Source of the DNA: Hsuehochloa calcarea
Taxonomy: Eukaryota > Streptophyta > Magnoliopsida > Poales > Poaceae
DNA: 64,000 nt
Direction: 5' to 3'
Assembly (NCBI GenBank): GCA_036346395.1
Contig: CM070594.1
Location: 25,205,385-25,269,384, forward strand
In this document: positions 11,923 through 23,832 of the stretch, piece by piece
How positions within the stretch are numbered: the first letter of the stretch is position 1
Layout of the letters: every line of letters begins with the position of its first letter
Translations under genes and position numbers: made by a program
Notes under the pieces: model-generated
Told to the model about the DNA's origin: nothing
The model's database searches: none
What the model saw: the letters and a program-made list of their open reading frames with translations, nothing else

Positions 11923-13101
11923 TCAATCAAAGTAGCACCACGTGACTTGCCGGTGCTTCTGATCATCCAAATCAAACACCACCACGTCGTAGTCTTCCGA
12001 GCGGTGCTCGAACAACCGAGTCACGGCGAAGCACACGGAATTCGGCCGAAGGAGCTGCTCATCCGATGATTCGCGATTAACGCCGCAAGAACGGTAGTTC
12101 GCACCGAGGAACAACGCACGATCGCCGAGATCGGTGACGCTGCTCCATCCATCACCGCCGGAACCGGCAACAGATACATCTAGCTCGCATAAGCGCACTC
12201 CTTCGCCGTAGACTGACGGTCTCTCGCTCTCGCTTGTAACAAAACTCGAGCCCCGACGCTGCGGCCGACGCAAGCGAGGAGGAGGCGACGCCATCACCGA
12301 CTCGCCAGTTCCACAAGTACTTGAAGTCGCCGTGGTCGACCCGCGGCGCCGCACCAGCCCGGCCGGCACGCGCGCCGCCAGCAGTCCCACACGATATATT
12401 GCCATTGATGGCGCCGACGGCGAAGACCTTGCCCTTGTGTACGATGGCGCCGCCGTAATAATGAAACATTGGCGATCGGGTTCTCCAAGGCCGCCCACTC
12501 GTCGCCGCCTCGCCACCGCCAAAAGCTTAACGAGTGACAATTGCAATGACTAGGTATTCGCCGCTTTGCCGGACGGCGCCTCGCATATGACGATCCTACG
12601 AAGGTGCGCACCCACTGTCACATCGCTGTCGAACGCCGACCGTAGCCCGTCGGTTCGACATCGGGATGGTGACGATGGCGGAAGATCAATCGATCGCCGG
12701 TATAAGGGTTCACGAGCTGCGCGTTGCACTGCTCGTCGACGGTGGCGAGCCAGCCGGCCTTGGCACCGACCCACCACCTGTTGCGGACGGCTCTGATGAA
12801 GGCGGGGAACGTCAACGTGGACCACGGGTTGAACTCGCTACCGGAGAAGTCGGCCAGCTTGAAGGTGCACTCGCCGCCGCCGCTTCTGGTCGCCTTCTTG
12901 GCCGCCCTCCACCCGTGACATGAGGATGCACGGCGCACCAAAGGGCGTGGAGGTGTTCGTGGCGATAGCCCTGGCCCACGACACGCAGACGGCAGCGAGC
13001 CGGGCTGTGCTGAAGATGTCGAGGTGGTCGACAATGGCGTGTACCATGTCCGTGGGGAGGTCGGCCCATGGCCGGGCTCCGCTGGTCGACGGGGCAACCA
13101 T
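11923..13101 (-). pseudogene. F-box/DUF295 protein gene, frameshifted (unit 1)
   Basis: Minus-strand gene of about 393 codons if continuous, a usual length for grass F-box/DUF295 proteins. The start ATG at 13101-13099 gives MVAPSTSG, followed by an F-box (WADLPTDMVHAIVDHLD, then ARLAAVCVSWARA). In the middle are WWVGAKAGWLATVDE and NPYTGDR. Further on are FHYYGGAIVHKGKVFAV and, at the end, VTWCYFD before the stop at 11923. Such proteins link substrates to SCF ubiquitin ligases, with the DUF295 part as a propeller-like substrate region (family knowledge). The frame changes at least three times, so it reads as a pseudogene, but several breaks coincide with CAG/CTG differences from unit 2 and may be artefacts. 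Confidence 0.78.
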
Positions 13102-14224
13102 GCTCAACCGACTGATTAGGATCTTGGCATAGACGCATATGTGGTTACGCGTGTATATATATACACAAACCGTTATTATAGTCAGATTCTGACACGGGAA
13201 GGACTTCCTATCGGAATCAAGTTGGCCAATTCGCATCGGAGTATGACTGATCGTCTGATGCTTGCCACGGGCGTGGGCCTGCTGCGTCTGTGTGCGCACG
13301 CACGCCTCGCGAGACCACCTCGTTGGACACCGCCATACCGGGTCTTGGTCGGAGTGGAAGCTCATCAATAGGAAGCGTACATGCTGGAGGAGCACGAGTG
13401 GGTATTTGGCCCAATTACGCAACCGCGTATGAATAAGCAATGTCAGAAGGCTATTTGCGGTCAACTACTTCTCAAAAGGGAGAACTAAGAAGGCCCAATT
13501 CCTAGAGCTCGGCGCGTACATCTTGCCAGGGGGACTCTCAGGACCGAGCTGGTAGCTTCCAATCCGCCACGATTCGAACATTAGCTCACGTATACGCCTC
13601 ATGTGGTAGAGTACTTCTTTTTCTTTAACGTGTACAGGGGAGCTTCCAACCCGGTTCGAATTGTGAGGTAGAGTACTTCTCCTTCTTTAACGTGGTGAAT
13701 GTAAAAAAAAAATATTTTCTAAAAAATGGTAAATAGTTAGTTTAAATAACAAGACAAATAGTGCCAAGACTATATCCTTCGAGAAAGTGTGAGAGAGAGA
13801 AAGGTGATTTGCAACTTCAAGGAATAGGATACGTTATCCCAACCACTCTAAGGACCTTCTTTTCAAAGGTATTATGGAGCATCATGTGAAAAATGCATTA
13901 CAAGTACAAGCGATTCAATCCCGATTTTTTTAAAAATAATATTAATTTAAAAGGTAATTACAAAAATATAGTCAAAAAAATTTAGAAAAAATTGGACACT
14001 GTCGCCATTTAGAATTGCAAAAATTTTCTGTCACCATTCCAATTGACGATAGGGATGTGAAGAGGTTCCTATCCCCAATTGAACTGGTGATAGGACAATT
14101 TCGCTTAATTGAATTGGCGATGAGCCTATCGCTAATTGGAATGGTGGAATGAAACTATATTTAAGTTTTTTTAATTTATGTGTAGCAAATTCACTTAACA
14201 ATTTAGTGTATTACACAAAGTGTA
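13102..14224. repeat. repeat R, first copy in unit 1
   Basis: Sequence upstream of the F-box start, then repeat R from about 13308 (GAGACCACCTCGTTGG). R holds a local duplication of a GGTAGAGTACTTCT plus CTTTAACGTG block (13600 and 13665), an A/T-rich stretch and a foldback. R recurs at 15106-15476 (partial), 47030-47948, 48196-49081 and 61310-61850. No coding sequence is visible. This part is nearly identical between units 1 and 2 and keeps its CTG motifs. Confidence 0.7.
14032..14146. repeat. nested foldback in repeat R, copy 1
   Basis: Outer arms CACCATTCCAATTGACGATA and TATCGCTAATTGGAATGGTG are imperfect inverted repeats. An inner pair, CCCCAATTGAACTGGTGA and CGCTTAATTGAATTGGCGA, lies between them. 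Total about 115 bp. Five copies exist in the window. Confidence 0.75.
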
Positions 14225-14552
14225 ACACACCGCAATTCGAAGCCAATATGTCACTCAAATTTAATCAAAACACTAGGAACCGAATGTAAAAACACAATTA
14301 GCACTCGATTCTATAACAATAATTTATACGGTTAATGATAAATAACGATTCCAAGTAAAAGATAGGAAAATATTTAAAACATGAGTGCATGGTAACCAAA
14401 ACCAAGTTGGTTTACTACAATTCAACAATTATCAAATAGTGGCCATGAAACGAAAATATCAATGAATTCTCGATTTATTAGAAGTGAAGGTCAGGTCGGA
14501 CTAATCCTCCCAAGACTTGTCTTCCTCATCATTTACCTAAATTAAACAACAA
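14225..14552. other. non-coding block shared with unit 3 only
   Basis: AT-rich sequence matched by 61851-62058 and 63746-63860 of unit 3 but missing from unit 2. It contains the empty target site AATTA (14427-14431) of the unit 3 solo LTR. No gene is seen. Confidence 0.6.
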
Positions 14553-15105
14553 AACTATTCACTCCAAATTGCATTCTATTGAATTGTCTTGTGTCTACCA
14601 CTCCTATACAGTGTTATACACTTGTTTTAGCCTTCATCCATCCTTGGTTGATCAGCAACATAGGCTAAGTGCTAGATACAAACTATAATTCAATTCTATG
14701 CAATTTCTGAAATTAACTAATTGTTCTCCTTGCTACCTAATATTAAGCATGTCCAAGCTCCACTTTCTACTAACCGAGCAGATCACGTCGAACTGGCCCT
14801 TGCAATTGCTCTACTCATCACTTCAGTCTGGTTATCACGAACCAGCCACCGGTTGCACCACCTGTTTTGTTTTGGTAAGAATTAGCATGAGCTTGGTACG
14901 AGCTTCAGCTTGTGTGATTTGTAACCTCCAGATCCTAGTAGTTGGTAGGGACTTATATAATTCTCGTGTATCTTCTTGTCTTCTACTAACCATGACAGGG
15001 TCAAGATTGCATAGGAGGAATTTTCGTGAGATTAACAACACCATTAACTCGTCTCCTGTGCCAAACGAGGTAAATTTAAGTATGCATTTCCATCCTTTAC
15101 TGGTA
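14553..15105 (+). mobile_element. extra fragment of the CRM-like element lacking the solo LTR
   Basis: Duplicates 16977-17169 joined directly to 19288-19650, including the gag ATG (14992 here). The target TATTA of the solo LTR stands once at 14741-14745, so this is the pre-insertion state. It ends abruptly at 15105 against repeat R (AAGGACCTTCTTTT). Unit 2 has no such fragment. Confidence 0.78.
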
Positions 15106-15476
15106 AATTTAAGGACCTTCTTTTCAATGGTATTATGGAGCATCATGTGAAAATGCATTACAAGTACAAGCGATTCAATCTGCTTTTTTAATAATTTTAA
15201 TTTGAAAGATAATTACAAAAATATAGTCAAAAAATTTACAAAAATAGGCCATTGTCGCCTTTAGAATTACTTAATTTTTTCGTCACCATTCCAATTGACG
15301 ATGTGGATGTGGAGAGGTTTCAGTCGCCAATTGAACTGGTGATAGGACAATTTCGCCAGTTGAATTGGCGACAGGAGCCTATCGCTAATTGGAATGGTGG
15401 AATGAAACTATATTTAAGTTTTTCTAAATTTACGTGTAGCAAATTCAGCCTAAAAATATACTGTATAACACAAAGT
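15106..15476. repeat. repeat R, second partial copy in unit 1
   Basis: Starts inside R at AAGGACCTTCTTTTCAATGG and runs to the ACACAAAG end. It corresponds to 48707-49081 of unit 2, where the left part of R is still present. It contains a foldback copy. Confidence 0.7.
15284..15399. repeat. nested foldback in repeat R, copy 2
   Basis: Same nested inverted-repeat design as copy 1. Here the inner arms are better paired (CGCCAATTGAACTGGTGA against CGCCAGTTGAATTGGCGA). Confidence 0.75.
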
Positions 15477-16206
15477 TTTTTGGTAATACCTTGAAGTGTC
15501 CGTGTAGTTTGGAATTCAAAATTGAAGAAGATAACGAAATGTGATGTAGATAATGCGAGATCGGCAGAAGAATAACACAAAAATTTCTCTCAGAGTGAAA
15601 TAAAAAGTATTTGGGTTTAGGGTTCCATGCGTGTTGTTGTCCCGATTGTATTGTTCATGGAACCGATTCCTTCGGAAAAAGATTACGTAATATTTAATAG
15701 TCGAAATATTTGAGAAAAGAGATTTAAGTTTGAAAGATTTCATAATTTAATTGCGAATTACATGGTCGCTGGGTTTGGTTACATACATTAGAAATACCAA
15801 CATGCATGAATCAACAAACTGAAATACACCTACGATACATGTGCGTATTTTTGGAATTCAAAAAAGGTTGATTGGGACAAAATTGATTAGTCCTAGAGGC
15901 CCATCGGTCCCTTCCCTTGTCTCTAGACTATCCGCGCATAGCTGCCGCCCATGTCACCATATTTCGTGAGACGGATAGATGATTGAATTATGTTAGGACA
16001 GAACAACGTAGGGCCAAAATAATAATTAGGAAGCAAAATGAACATAACTTACCTCTTTGATCCGCACTTCACCGCGATAGGGAGTGCTCGACGATCGCCG
16101 ATCTCTCTAGCAAGAGCCTTCCCTTGCGCCATGCGCCACTCCCATTGCATCACTTCCTCGCTTGGGTGGTCCTCCACCACCATCGTGCTTTTCCAGACTC
16201 CTCCGC
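15477..16206. other. non-coding stretch, possible minus-strand exon relic
   Basis: Mostly AT-rich and without a recognised gene. On the minus strand a short open stretch (about 16206-16060) is similar to one in unit 2 (49822-49668), which reads VVEDHPSE followed by an arginine-rich segment and ends at a GAGGTAAGT-like donor. It may be an exon relic of a host gene, but I do not recognise the protein and it differs in frame between units. Confidence 0.35.
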
Positions 16207-16460
16207 TGATAAGGACATCCTTTCCATCGATACAACCATAACTACTATTGTTGATCCTCAACTTGATGTGCAAGGATCAATTACAAGAGCGCATGCTCGT
16301 TAACTAAATTATCAGGTAACTTCGTTTCTAGGAGTGCACTCCTATTCTTTGAACTCCCTGATACCACCTGATGTGGCAAGTTGGGTCTCAATCTTCGATA
16401 GGATGATAACATCGATTTGGAGAAGAACAACTTTGACGATGCAGGCTTTTAACCGATCAT
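16207..16460 (+). pseudogene. polyprotein C-terminal tail within CRM-like LTR
   Basis: Read across one frame break, the plus strand gives TIVDPQLDVQGSITRAR followed by a segment resembling the post-integrase tail of CRM-type gypsy proteins (compare HGPMTRARARHL in the CRR here). It begins about where the LTR begins, as in CRR. Frame breaks near 16300 leave no intact product. Confidence 0.5.
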
Positions 16461-17169
16461 GACAAGAACACAAAGCAATCGGTAAACCACACTTCGAGTC
16501 GTTATCAACCATGCTAAGAGCGCGGTTGACCTGAACACGAGGTTCAATTCCTACGAGCAATTGAAGAACAAGCAAGAACAAGATACACAAACAATCTGAA
16601 ATTGTAAATAGGAAATATGAATTCACACGAGTTGAGGCCTGCAAATCACAATTGTTGGTCTAGTCGACGCAAGGTTCTTTATCCATCTGATTGTAAATTT
16701 TCGTCTCAATCCAGCAAGGCAGCAAAAGGTTATATGCGGTAAAAGTTGACGTAGTTTTTTGTTTGAATCTAAAACTGTCTGCACTTATGATTTTTGTAAG
16801 AACTTTTCAGCCGGTCTTCAAAAAGTGCCCCAAAAGAAAAATGGTAGAAACAACTGTCAGGAAACATAGAAAAAAAATCAATGAAAAAGAGGCATCTGAC
16901 AAAAAGTTACAGCCAAAATACCAATGTACTGTCCAGTGGACAGAAAACTACAGTTTTCAGTGTTAGGTCAAGATGTGCTATTCACTCCAAATTGCATTCT
17001 ATTAAATTATCTTGTGTCTACCACTCCTATACAGTGTTATACACTTGTTTTACCCTTCATCCATCCTTGGTTGATCAAAGAACATAGGCTAAGTGCTACA
17101 TACAAACTATAATTCAATTCTATGTAATTTCTAAAATTAACTAATTGTTCTCCTTGCTACCTAATATTA

Positions 17170-19287
17170 TGTAATATCCCGAAATTGAATCGGCTTATCT
17201 AAGGAGTCTCGGAAAGGAGTGAAACAAAATCCGTAATAATCATTTTCTTCTGGGGTTTTCCGTATTTCGCAACCTGGCTTGGGTTGTAGCCCAGAGGGGC
17301 CCATGGAGGCTGCCCAGAGGGGGTTTTCCTCCCTATACCCTAGCCTCCCTGCCTCTCCCCACTCCCCAAGCCGCCACACCTCCCACCTTGGCGCCGCCCA
17401 CGCCGCACTAGAGCCGCCTCGGCTTGTGGTGCCGCCTCCTGCTTGTGGTGCCGCCTCCTGCCATGGTGCCGCCTCCCCCGCCGCGGCTGCAAAGGAGAGG
17501 TGGAGGGAGACGAGGGAGAAAGGAGGAGGAGGGATCTTCTTCGTGGGGATCAATCAACGCCTCCCTAAGATTCTTCAAGGGTAACGAGTCATTTCCACTG
17601 CTTGTTGTCGCTATATACGAATTGGATTAGTTTGATTGGATTGAATTGATGCTGTCAGAAAGTTCAGATCTGTCCAGTTTCTTGCGTGGTCGATTTCGGC
17701 TTCTTAGCGGCCGATCTGGATGTTCTTCCCTCCTATAGATTTGTAGTCACGGTTCTTAGCTTTCCATGGCCGCCAAGATCACCAGACTTCGATCTACGGT
17801 TCAAAAGTTATGATAGATTCTTTCCTACTATCCTAGGAAACCTGACGAGAATTGTCAGTATAGTTGTTTAATGAAATATGACCTGGTTAGGTTCAGATTC
17901 AGATTGGTCACCCAAAACGATTTCTGTAGATAATTTTGTCATATTTCCAGATTGATAAATAACACTCAAATTGGATTTACAGTTTAAAAGTTATGTTATG
18001 TTCTTCGCTTCGCTCGTCTGTCTCGACAGATGTCCACACGATTTTCACCGCTTAGTCAAATGTTTTAAGCGTAATTAGGAAATCTTGTCCTCTAGAGTTT
18101 TTTAGGTTTGCTCATTAAGTTTCATTGGGAACTAGACTCATGTCGTTATGAGTTCCAGATCATTAAATATGATTTTTTCCGCATCACGTCCAAAGATGGT
18201 TTCGTGGATGAATTGTTTGATTTCGCTTTGGGTCTATTCGTTGTATTGGTAGTCGTGGGTTATTGTAGATCACCAAGAGCATTGTCATATCATGTTGTTC
18301 TTATTTCGAGTACATGATTGTATAGGCAGCGAGTGTAGGAGCACCTTCGTTGCCTCCTAGCATGTCACATCGCGGAAGGCAAGTACAATGTGTTGAGATA
18401 TATTGATTTATGTTGAATGTTTGTTGATGTGATGTTAATGTTATGATCCATGTTCGTACTCCATAATATACATTCCGTTCTTAATTGATAATCCATGTGG
18501 AAGAAAGTGGTGACATTCATTGCATATGTTTCATTACATTCATGCGTTGTTCACGTACCGTCCACAGGAGTGGAATTGTAAAGACCCATCAACTCCAGTA
18601 TGGGCATATAAGACCCACCATTCCAATGTGGGAAAATTTCGGACACCAGTATGAAACGTTCTTCATACGGTGATTGCATCCCCGAACTTTGTTAAGTACG
18701 GACTTAGTGAACACCGACGGGTGTATCACTCGCTATACCGGTATGAGCGTGTGTGCAGTCCATTCCTTTCAATGCATCCATTCATTCCATTCATACAAAT
18801 GAGTTTTCAGAGATAAATTCATAATTCGTATTTTGATTGACTTGTTCATAACATTGTATGATCAATTGTTTACTGTACTTGCTGAGTTTCGACTCATTCT
18901 TTTTTTCTTTATTTATTTAGGTGAACGTTGATGATGACTTTGTTGGGAGGGAGTAGACCAGCACTTTTCACTCAGTTCGCCATATTTTACCTTCAAATAA
19001 TGAGTTTTGATTATGTCTTTGTTTCGTTAATTGAGGAACTATAATAAATAGAGTTAAGACTAGATGATATTTCTCTCCATGTTATGTTTAGTAAATTGAT
19101 GCTAGTGGTTTGTTTTAATTACTCCCCGATTATTCTCAGATGAATTCAGTCTTTATTACTACCATGCTACTACTAAAGTTGGTCTCCTTATGTACTTAGA
19201 GGAGTTACAGTTTAAATTATTCCGCAATGTGGTTGTATGTTAGTTCATTAGGTAACATCTTGGCTTCCGAATAGCCAGAGTGTTACA
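17170..19287 (+). mobile_element. solo LTR, unit 1, target duplication TATTA
   Basis: 2118 bp from TGTAATATCCCG to GAGTGTTACA, flanked by TATTA at 17165-17169 and 19288-19292. The unoccupied site is preserved at 14741-14745. No internal retrotransposon sequence is present. The left third has a GC-rich block with a short tandem GCCGCCTCCTGCTTGTGGT-like repeat (17410-17475); the rest is AT-rich. The orientation is taken from the TGTAATATCCC start, typical of gypsy LTRs. The unit 2 copy is 50785-52896. Confidence 0.9.
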
Positions 19288-19538
19288 TATTAAGCCTATC
19301 CAAACTCCACTTTATACAAACCGAGCATATCACGTCGAACTAGCCCTTGCAATTGCTCTACTCATCACTTGAGTCTGGTTATCACGAACTAGCCACCGAT
19401 TGCACCACCTATTTTGTTTTGGTAAGAATTAGCATGAGCTGGGTACGAGCTTGAGCGTGTGTGATTTGTAACCACCAGATCCTAGTAGTTGGTAGGGACT
19501 TATATAATTCTCGCGTATCTTCTTGTTTTCTACTAACC

Positions 19539-20500
19539 ATGACAAGGTCAAGATTACATAGGAGGAAGTTTCGTGAGATTAACAACACTATTGACTCATC
19601 TCCTGTGCCTGAATGAGGTAAATTTAAGTATACATTTCCATCCTTTGCTGGTAAATTTGATCATGATGCCTATGTTGACTAGGAGATAGCATTAGAAAAA
19701 GAATTTCAATATTATGATTGGTCGGATAGGCAACGGATTAGAGTTTCCATCGGTATTTTTATTGATCGACAATACTTTGGTGGAAGTATCTTGGTAGACA
19801 AGGAAGAGTGCCTCAAACTTGGAATGCATTTTAAAAAACTTTTGAGAAATGACTTCATCCTAAATAACATGCGGATTATTTGCTAGCAAGATTGCAACGT
19901 TTAAAACAAGGTAATAGAACTGTAAAGAAATACTATCAGGAATTAAAAACTCATTTGTTGTGTTGTGGCTTAGAGGAACATTCAAGCTACAGAGAATAGA
20001 TTCTAAGTAGGCTTAATCAATAAATTCAGTGACTTTCTTGTTCACAAGGAATATAATTCTATCTCGCTTGTTTATATTTGCCTATAAGGTTGAAAGTCAG
20101 ATTGAGAACAAACATGTGTTTGTGTCTTTTTCTATAACTAACAACTTGCATGAAGTTGAGAACCATGCCGGTGAGGAGAATGAGCTGATGGAACCACCGA
20201 CTAGAATTGTTGAGAAGGAAGATGAGGAGATGGATGTACCTACATCATCTGAGGAGAGCCAAAAAGGTCAAGATAATGGTTGTATCATCACTCAAGGTGA
20301 GTGTGCTAATGAATAACTATAATTGTTCACTATTCACTGTCCAGCAAAGTATTATGAATGAAGATCCATTCAAATTGTTGTTTAAAGGAAAGCATGACGA
20401 ATACAAAGTCAATTTGATGGGAGAATATGATGAGAATGAATTTTATGTGCCTCATGTTTGCATTGAAATTTCTATAGTGATGTCCTACACTTGTTTTCAT
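19539..20500 (+). pseudogene. gag: gag relic of the CRM-like element (unit 1)
   Basis: The ATG follows a TACTAACC leader as in CRR gag. Frames give a capsid-like region: DAYVD near 19668, LARLQRLKQGNRTVK-YYQEL near 19890-19945, LCCGLEEH near 19960. A later stretch is IENKHVFVSFSITNNLHEVE, then an acidic segment ending QGECANE at 20314. In-frame stops and frame changes make it non-functional. The order resembles the gag of the CRR at 38115-39250. No zinc knuckle is visible before similarity ends near 20500. Confidence 0.65.
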
Positions 20501-20560
20501 GTGAATTGGTCACAATCCAAGACCATATTTTCTAAAGAAGGGAGCCGATGAGACACATAC

Positions 20561-21689
20561 TTTCGCTTTATGGTCGAGACGGCATGTTTTCAACGCTTTC
20601 TTTTTCTTCTCGAAAGCAAGATGTTTGCAACGCTCACGCCATGTATTTGGCGTTGTAATCTAACACTTTCGCAATCCAACACTCTCTTTACAAAGCACGG
20701 GTTATACCCGTTATAGTTATTGAAGGTGTGACAAACTAATGCCGCTAAAAGACAACTCGTGGGTTTATAACCGCTATGGAGGCTACTCGCATGTGGACCT
20801 ATTTCAATACGACTCGCACTTTGAACGTAAATATTGATCCACTAAGAATCTCGCCATACTCAACCTAGGAACAATCTCGGAGAAAGTAGCCCAGTTTGAT
20901 TTTTTAAAGTTTTCCCCTGAAAACTTTGGTATGTTTCTATATGTAGTCCAAGGGTTAGTTGTTACATTTGATGTAATGGTTGCCGAACTTTGGTTATCCA
21001 ATTGAAAAAATAGAGGCCGAGGATGTATCAGTACTATCTCTGTAATCCAAAAGTTATAGTCTTAAAGATGGATATACTACATTAAACCGTATGCTTCCTA
21101 TTTTCCTATTATAGTCATTTTCACACAGGGTCCCAAAGAACACCAATTTGTTCATTCAATCGATATAATTATATCCCATTTTTAAAAAGCATTTCTCTTC
21201 TCTTGCAACCTTTTTAGGCCCGAGACAGGCAGGAGGAGAACACGAGAGGGCGACCAACGAAAACCAATTCAGTTTTTTGGATTTTGGCCCCTCCTCCTTC
21301 CTTGTTCACATCGACATGGGTGCCCTTGTTCTTGGCCTCCCGATTGAATCATGGAAGCCAAAAATAGTTTTTTGGGGGAGTTGATTTCGCTGAGTTCTTT
21401 ATTTCTTTGGTTTCTTCGAGAGGAGCGACCATGAGCGCTGGAAGCGCGAGTTTCCTAGATATCCAGCCTTCGGAGCACGCATTCCCTTGTAAGTTGCCCT
21501 GCATCTTGTGCCCAGATCGAATTGTTAGGATCACATGTGGAATCACCGTGGCTTTTCTTTGTAATGGATCTTGGTTAAAATCGATCTTGGGACGAGATGA
21601 AGCCATTTGTCCTTGTTGATTGGATTTGTGAGTTTGATCACCGATATGTGGAGTGGTCAACCAACTTTCGCTTAGAATTTTTGGGTTAG
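20561..21689. other. unassigned stretch before the LINE
   Basis: No gene is recognised. Near 20700 there is a short palindromic CGGGTTATACCCG. Compared with unit 2, unit 1 lacks about 345 bases at 21113 (unit 2 54721-55066). The part from 21190 to 21690 may be LINE leader or host sequence. Its largest frame (21349-21702, minus) has no family resemblance. Confidence 0.45.
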
Positions 21690-23832
21690 GATACTGTTTC
21701 AAGGAAGTTGATCAACATGCATGGACATCGAATAACCACCACAAGGAGCAGCTTCTATAGACTCAACCGAAAATGGCCACAATCGCAAAGAAAGCTACGA
21801 GCTTGGAGCAGTAAAACTTTTCTCACATGCAAAGCTGCAACTGCACATGGCATTGGAAGTTATTCTCTAGCTTGATATAGCCCAAGAGAGCGCATAACTC
21901 TCATCAATGTAAAGGGGTCTCAGAGCGGGCTAAATAAAAGAGTGATGGGTCCGATAAAGATTGAACGCCTAGAGAAGACAAAACTCGTGGATCACAAATC
22001 TAAAAGAAGACGATGCCAACACAAAGTTCTTCCATCTAAACGACAATTCTAGAAGACGTAAAAAACACATCCAAAGGTTGCAAGTAGGGCAGGGATGGGC
22101 TCACACGCACGACGAGAAATAGGCATCCTTAAAACTTTATTTTCAGGACGTGTTACCCTCGCCAACACAAGAAGCTATGATCTAAGTTGGGAGGCGATGG
22201 ACTTCACCCCACAAACCGGATGCCTTGAGGGATCTTTCCTTGAACTCGAAGACGCCATCGCACTAGCTCAAATTCCAAGCGACAAGGCACTGTGCCCGAT
22301 GGATTCACGTTCGTGTTCTTCAAATCATGCTGGTCCATTATCAAAGCTGACATCATGGTGGTTTTGCAAAGCTTCCACGGCCTTTGAACGGCGAGCCTTC
22401 ACCTACTTAACACAACAAGCATCACTTTGGTACCGAAGAAGGATGGGGGTGGAAAGTGTGGTCGACTACGCACTCCATCACCCTCATTCATGGGGTAGGG
22501 AAGTGGACACCAAGACTCTAGCATTACAACTAGCACCACACCCGAAAGCCCGGTCTCCATAAATTAGAGTGCTTTCATAAAGAAAAGAAGTATACACGAT
22601 AACTTTCTATATGTAAAAAAATTGACAAAAAGGGTGCACAAATCCAAAACTCTGACGCTCTTCCTCAAGCTAGACATAGCAAAGATGTTTGACATCAGGC
22701 CGAGACTACCTTTTGACCTTCTCCAAAGGGTGGGTTTCCGTCCGCATGTAGAGACTGGCTTATACCATGTGGTGTATGACCTCCTCTAGAGCCCTCCTCA
22801 ATGGCATCCCCAGAGCACCATCAACCATGGAAGGGGCTTATGCAAGGAGACCCGCTTTCCTTTTCTCGCCATCGTAGCAATTGACCCTCCGCAAACACTT
22901 TTCGAAAAGGCAATAGAGAAGGGACATCCAGATCGACGCCACGTCCGCCTTCACATGCTCAGACATCTATGTATGCCGGTGACGCAACAATCTTCATTTC
23001 TCCTAACAAAAGAGACATCCAAACAACATCTCACATACTTCAAATCTTCATAAAAGTCTCGATCTCTAGACCAACTTCCACAAAAGTACAAAGTGGTTCC
23101 TACAGAAGTGATCACATTGACCTCGACACACTTCTCCAAGAGTTCATGGCTATTTGCTCAAATTTTTGGTCAAACACCTAGGTCTCTTGCTGAACATTAG
23201 AAGACTTAGGATGGTTGAACTTGTAGCCGCTTATTGGACAAAGCCGGAGTAGGCTAGCGGGTCGGTAGGGTAGATTGTCGACCTCGCTGGTCGCCTACCC
23301 GTAAAATCGCTTTTCTCGATTCTCGACCTACTACCTTACACCTACCGAAGTTGGAAAATCCATCCTTCGCGCCTCGACACCTTAAGGAGGAGGTTCCTAT
23401 GGACGGGGTAGAAACATTATCGAGGCAAATGCAAAGTCAATTGGGATAAGGTCCGCTTACCAACAAAGCTTGGCGGATGTGGGTTCTAAGCCTTACAAAG
23501 TTTATAAGGGCCATTAGGCTTCATTGGCTATGGCAAGAATGGAAAGTGAAAATAAACTATAGGTCGTCATGGGTATAGCGTGTGGCGACGCCGACTAGCG
23601 ATCTTCACGGTGGCCACCTCAATCACATTAGGCAATGGGAAAAACAAAGTGTTGGACTTAGCATGACTCTATAGGACATCCCCTAAGGAGTCTCGTGACC
23701 GAGATCTTCCGCTTATCCACTGAAAAATGAACTGCCCATGCGACACTCCAGACAACCGTTGATACATTACATCAACATACAAGGCGTAAATTTTGGTTGG
23801 GCTAGTCCACCAATTCCTTGACTTTGGGAAAG
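21690..23832 (+). pseudogene. L1-type LINE ORF2 relic, 5' part (unit 1)
   Basis: The plus strand reads as plant L1-type reverse transcriptase protein across many frame changes. A pre-RT segment (AWS-KLFSHAKLQLHMAL-type, then DANTKFFHLNDNSRR near 22020) comes first. The RT entry segment (SDKA...DGFTF near 22280) and VPKKDGGGK near 22435 follow. LDIAKMFD stands near 22670, and the catalytic box reads YAGDATIF near 22972, where YADD is usual. The connecting region (LGLLL...RRLR) follows. It would copy LINE RNA by target-primed reverse transcription. It is cut at 23832 by the copia element and continues at 34704. The start is approximate. Confidence 0.72.

Larger units (their letters stand above)
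16207..20560 (+). mobile_element. older CRM-like gypsy element, 5' part (unit 1)
   Basis: TGATAAGGACATCC at 16207 resembles the CRR LTR start TGATGAGGACATCC. The following bases encode a CRM-like polyprotein tail, as CRR LTRs do. Downstream, 16977-17169 plus 19288-19538 resembles the CRR 5' leader (TACTAACCATG context before gag), and a gag relic follows. I did not find the 3' end of the first LTR or a primer site. The element is interrupted by a solo LTR (17170-19287). The matching copy in unit 2 is 49825-54150. Confidence 0.6.

Noticed and set aside
12332..13132. Plus-strand frames across the F-box gene
   Set aside because: They are antisense shadows of the DUF295 coding sequence, which has recognisable motifs on the minus strand.
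13540..13690. tRNA-like or SINE promoter boxes (GGTTCGAAT)
   Set aside because: No matching A box at the right distance and no tRNA fold could be drawn; the motif sits in a local direct duplication within repeat R.
16342..16644. 100-codon minus-strand frame with a membrane-like stretch (and 49960-50304 in unit 2)
   Set aside because: The plus strand of the same bases encodes the CRM-like polyprotein tail, so this is more likely its antisense shadow.
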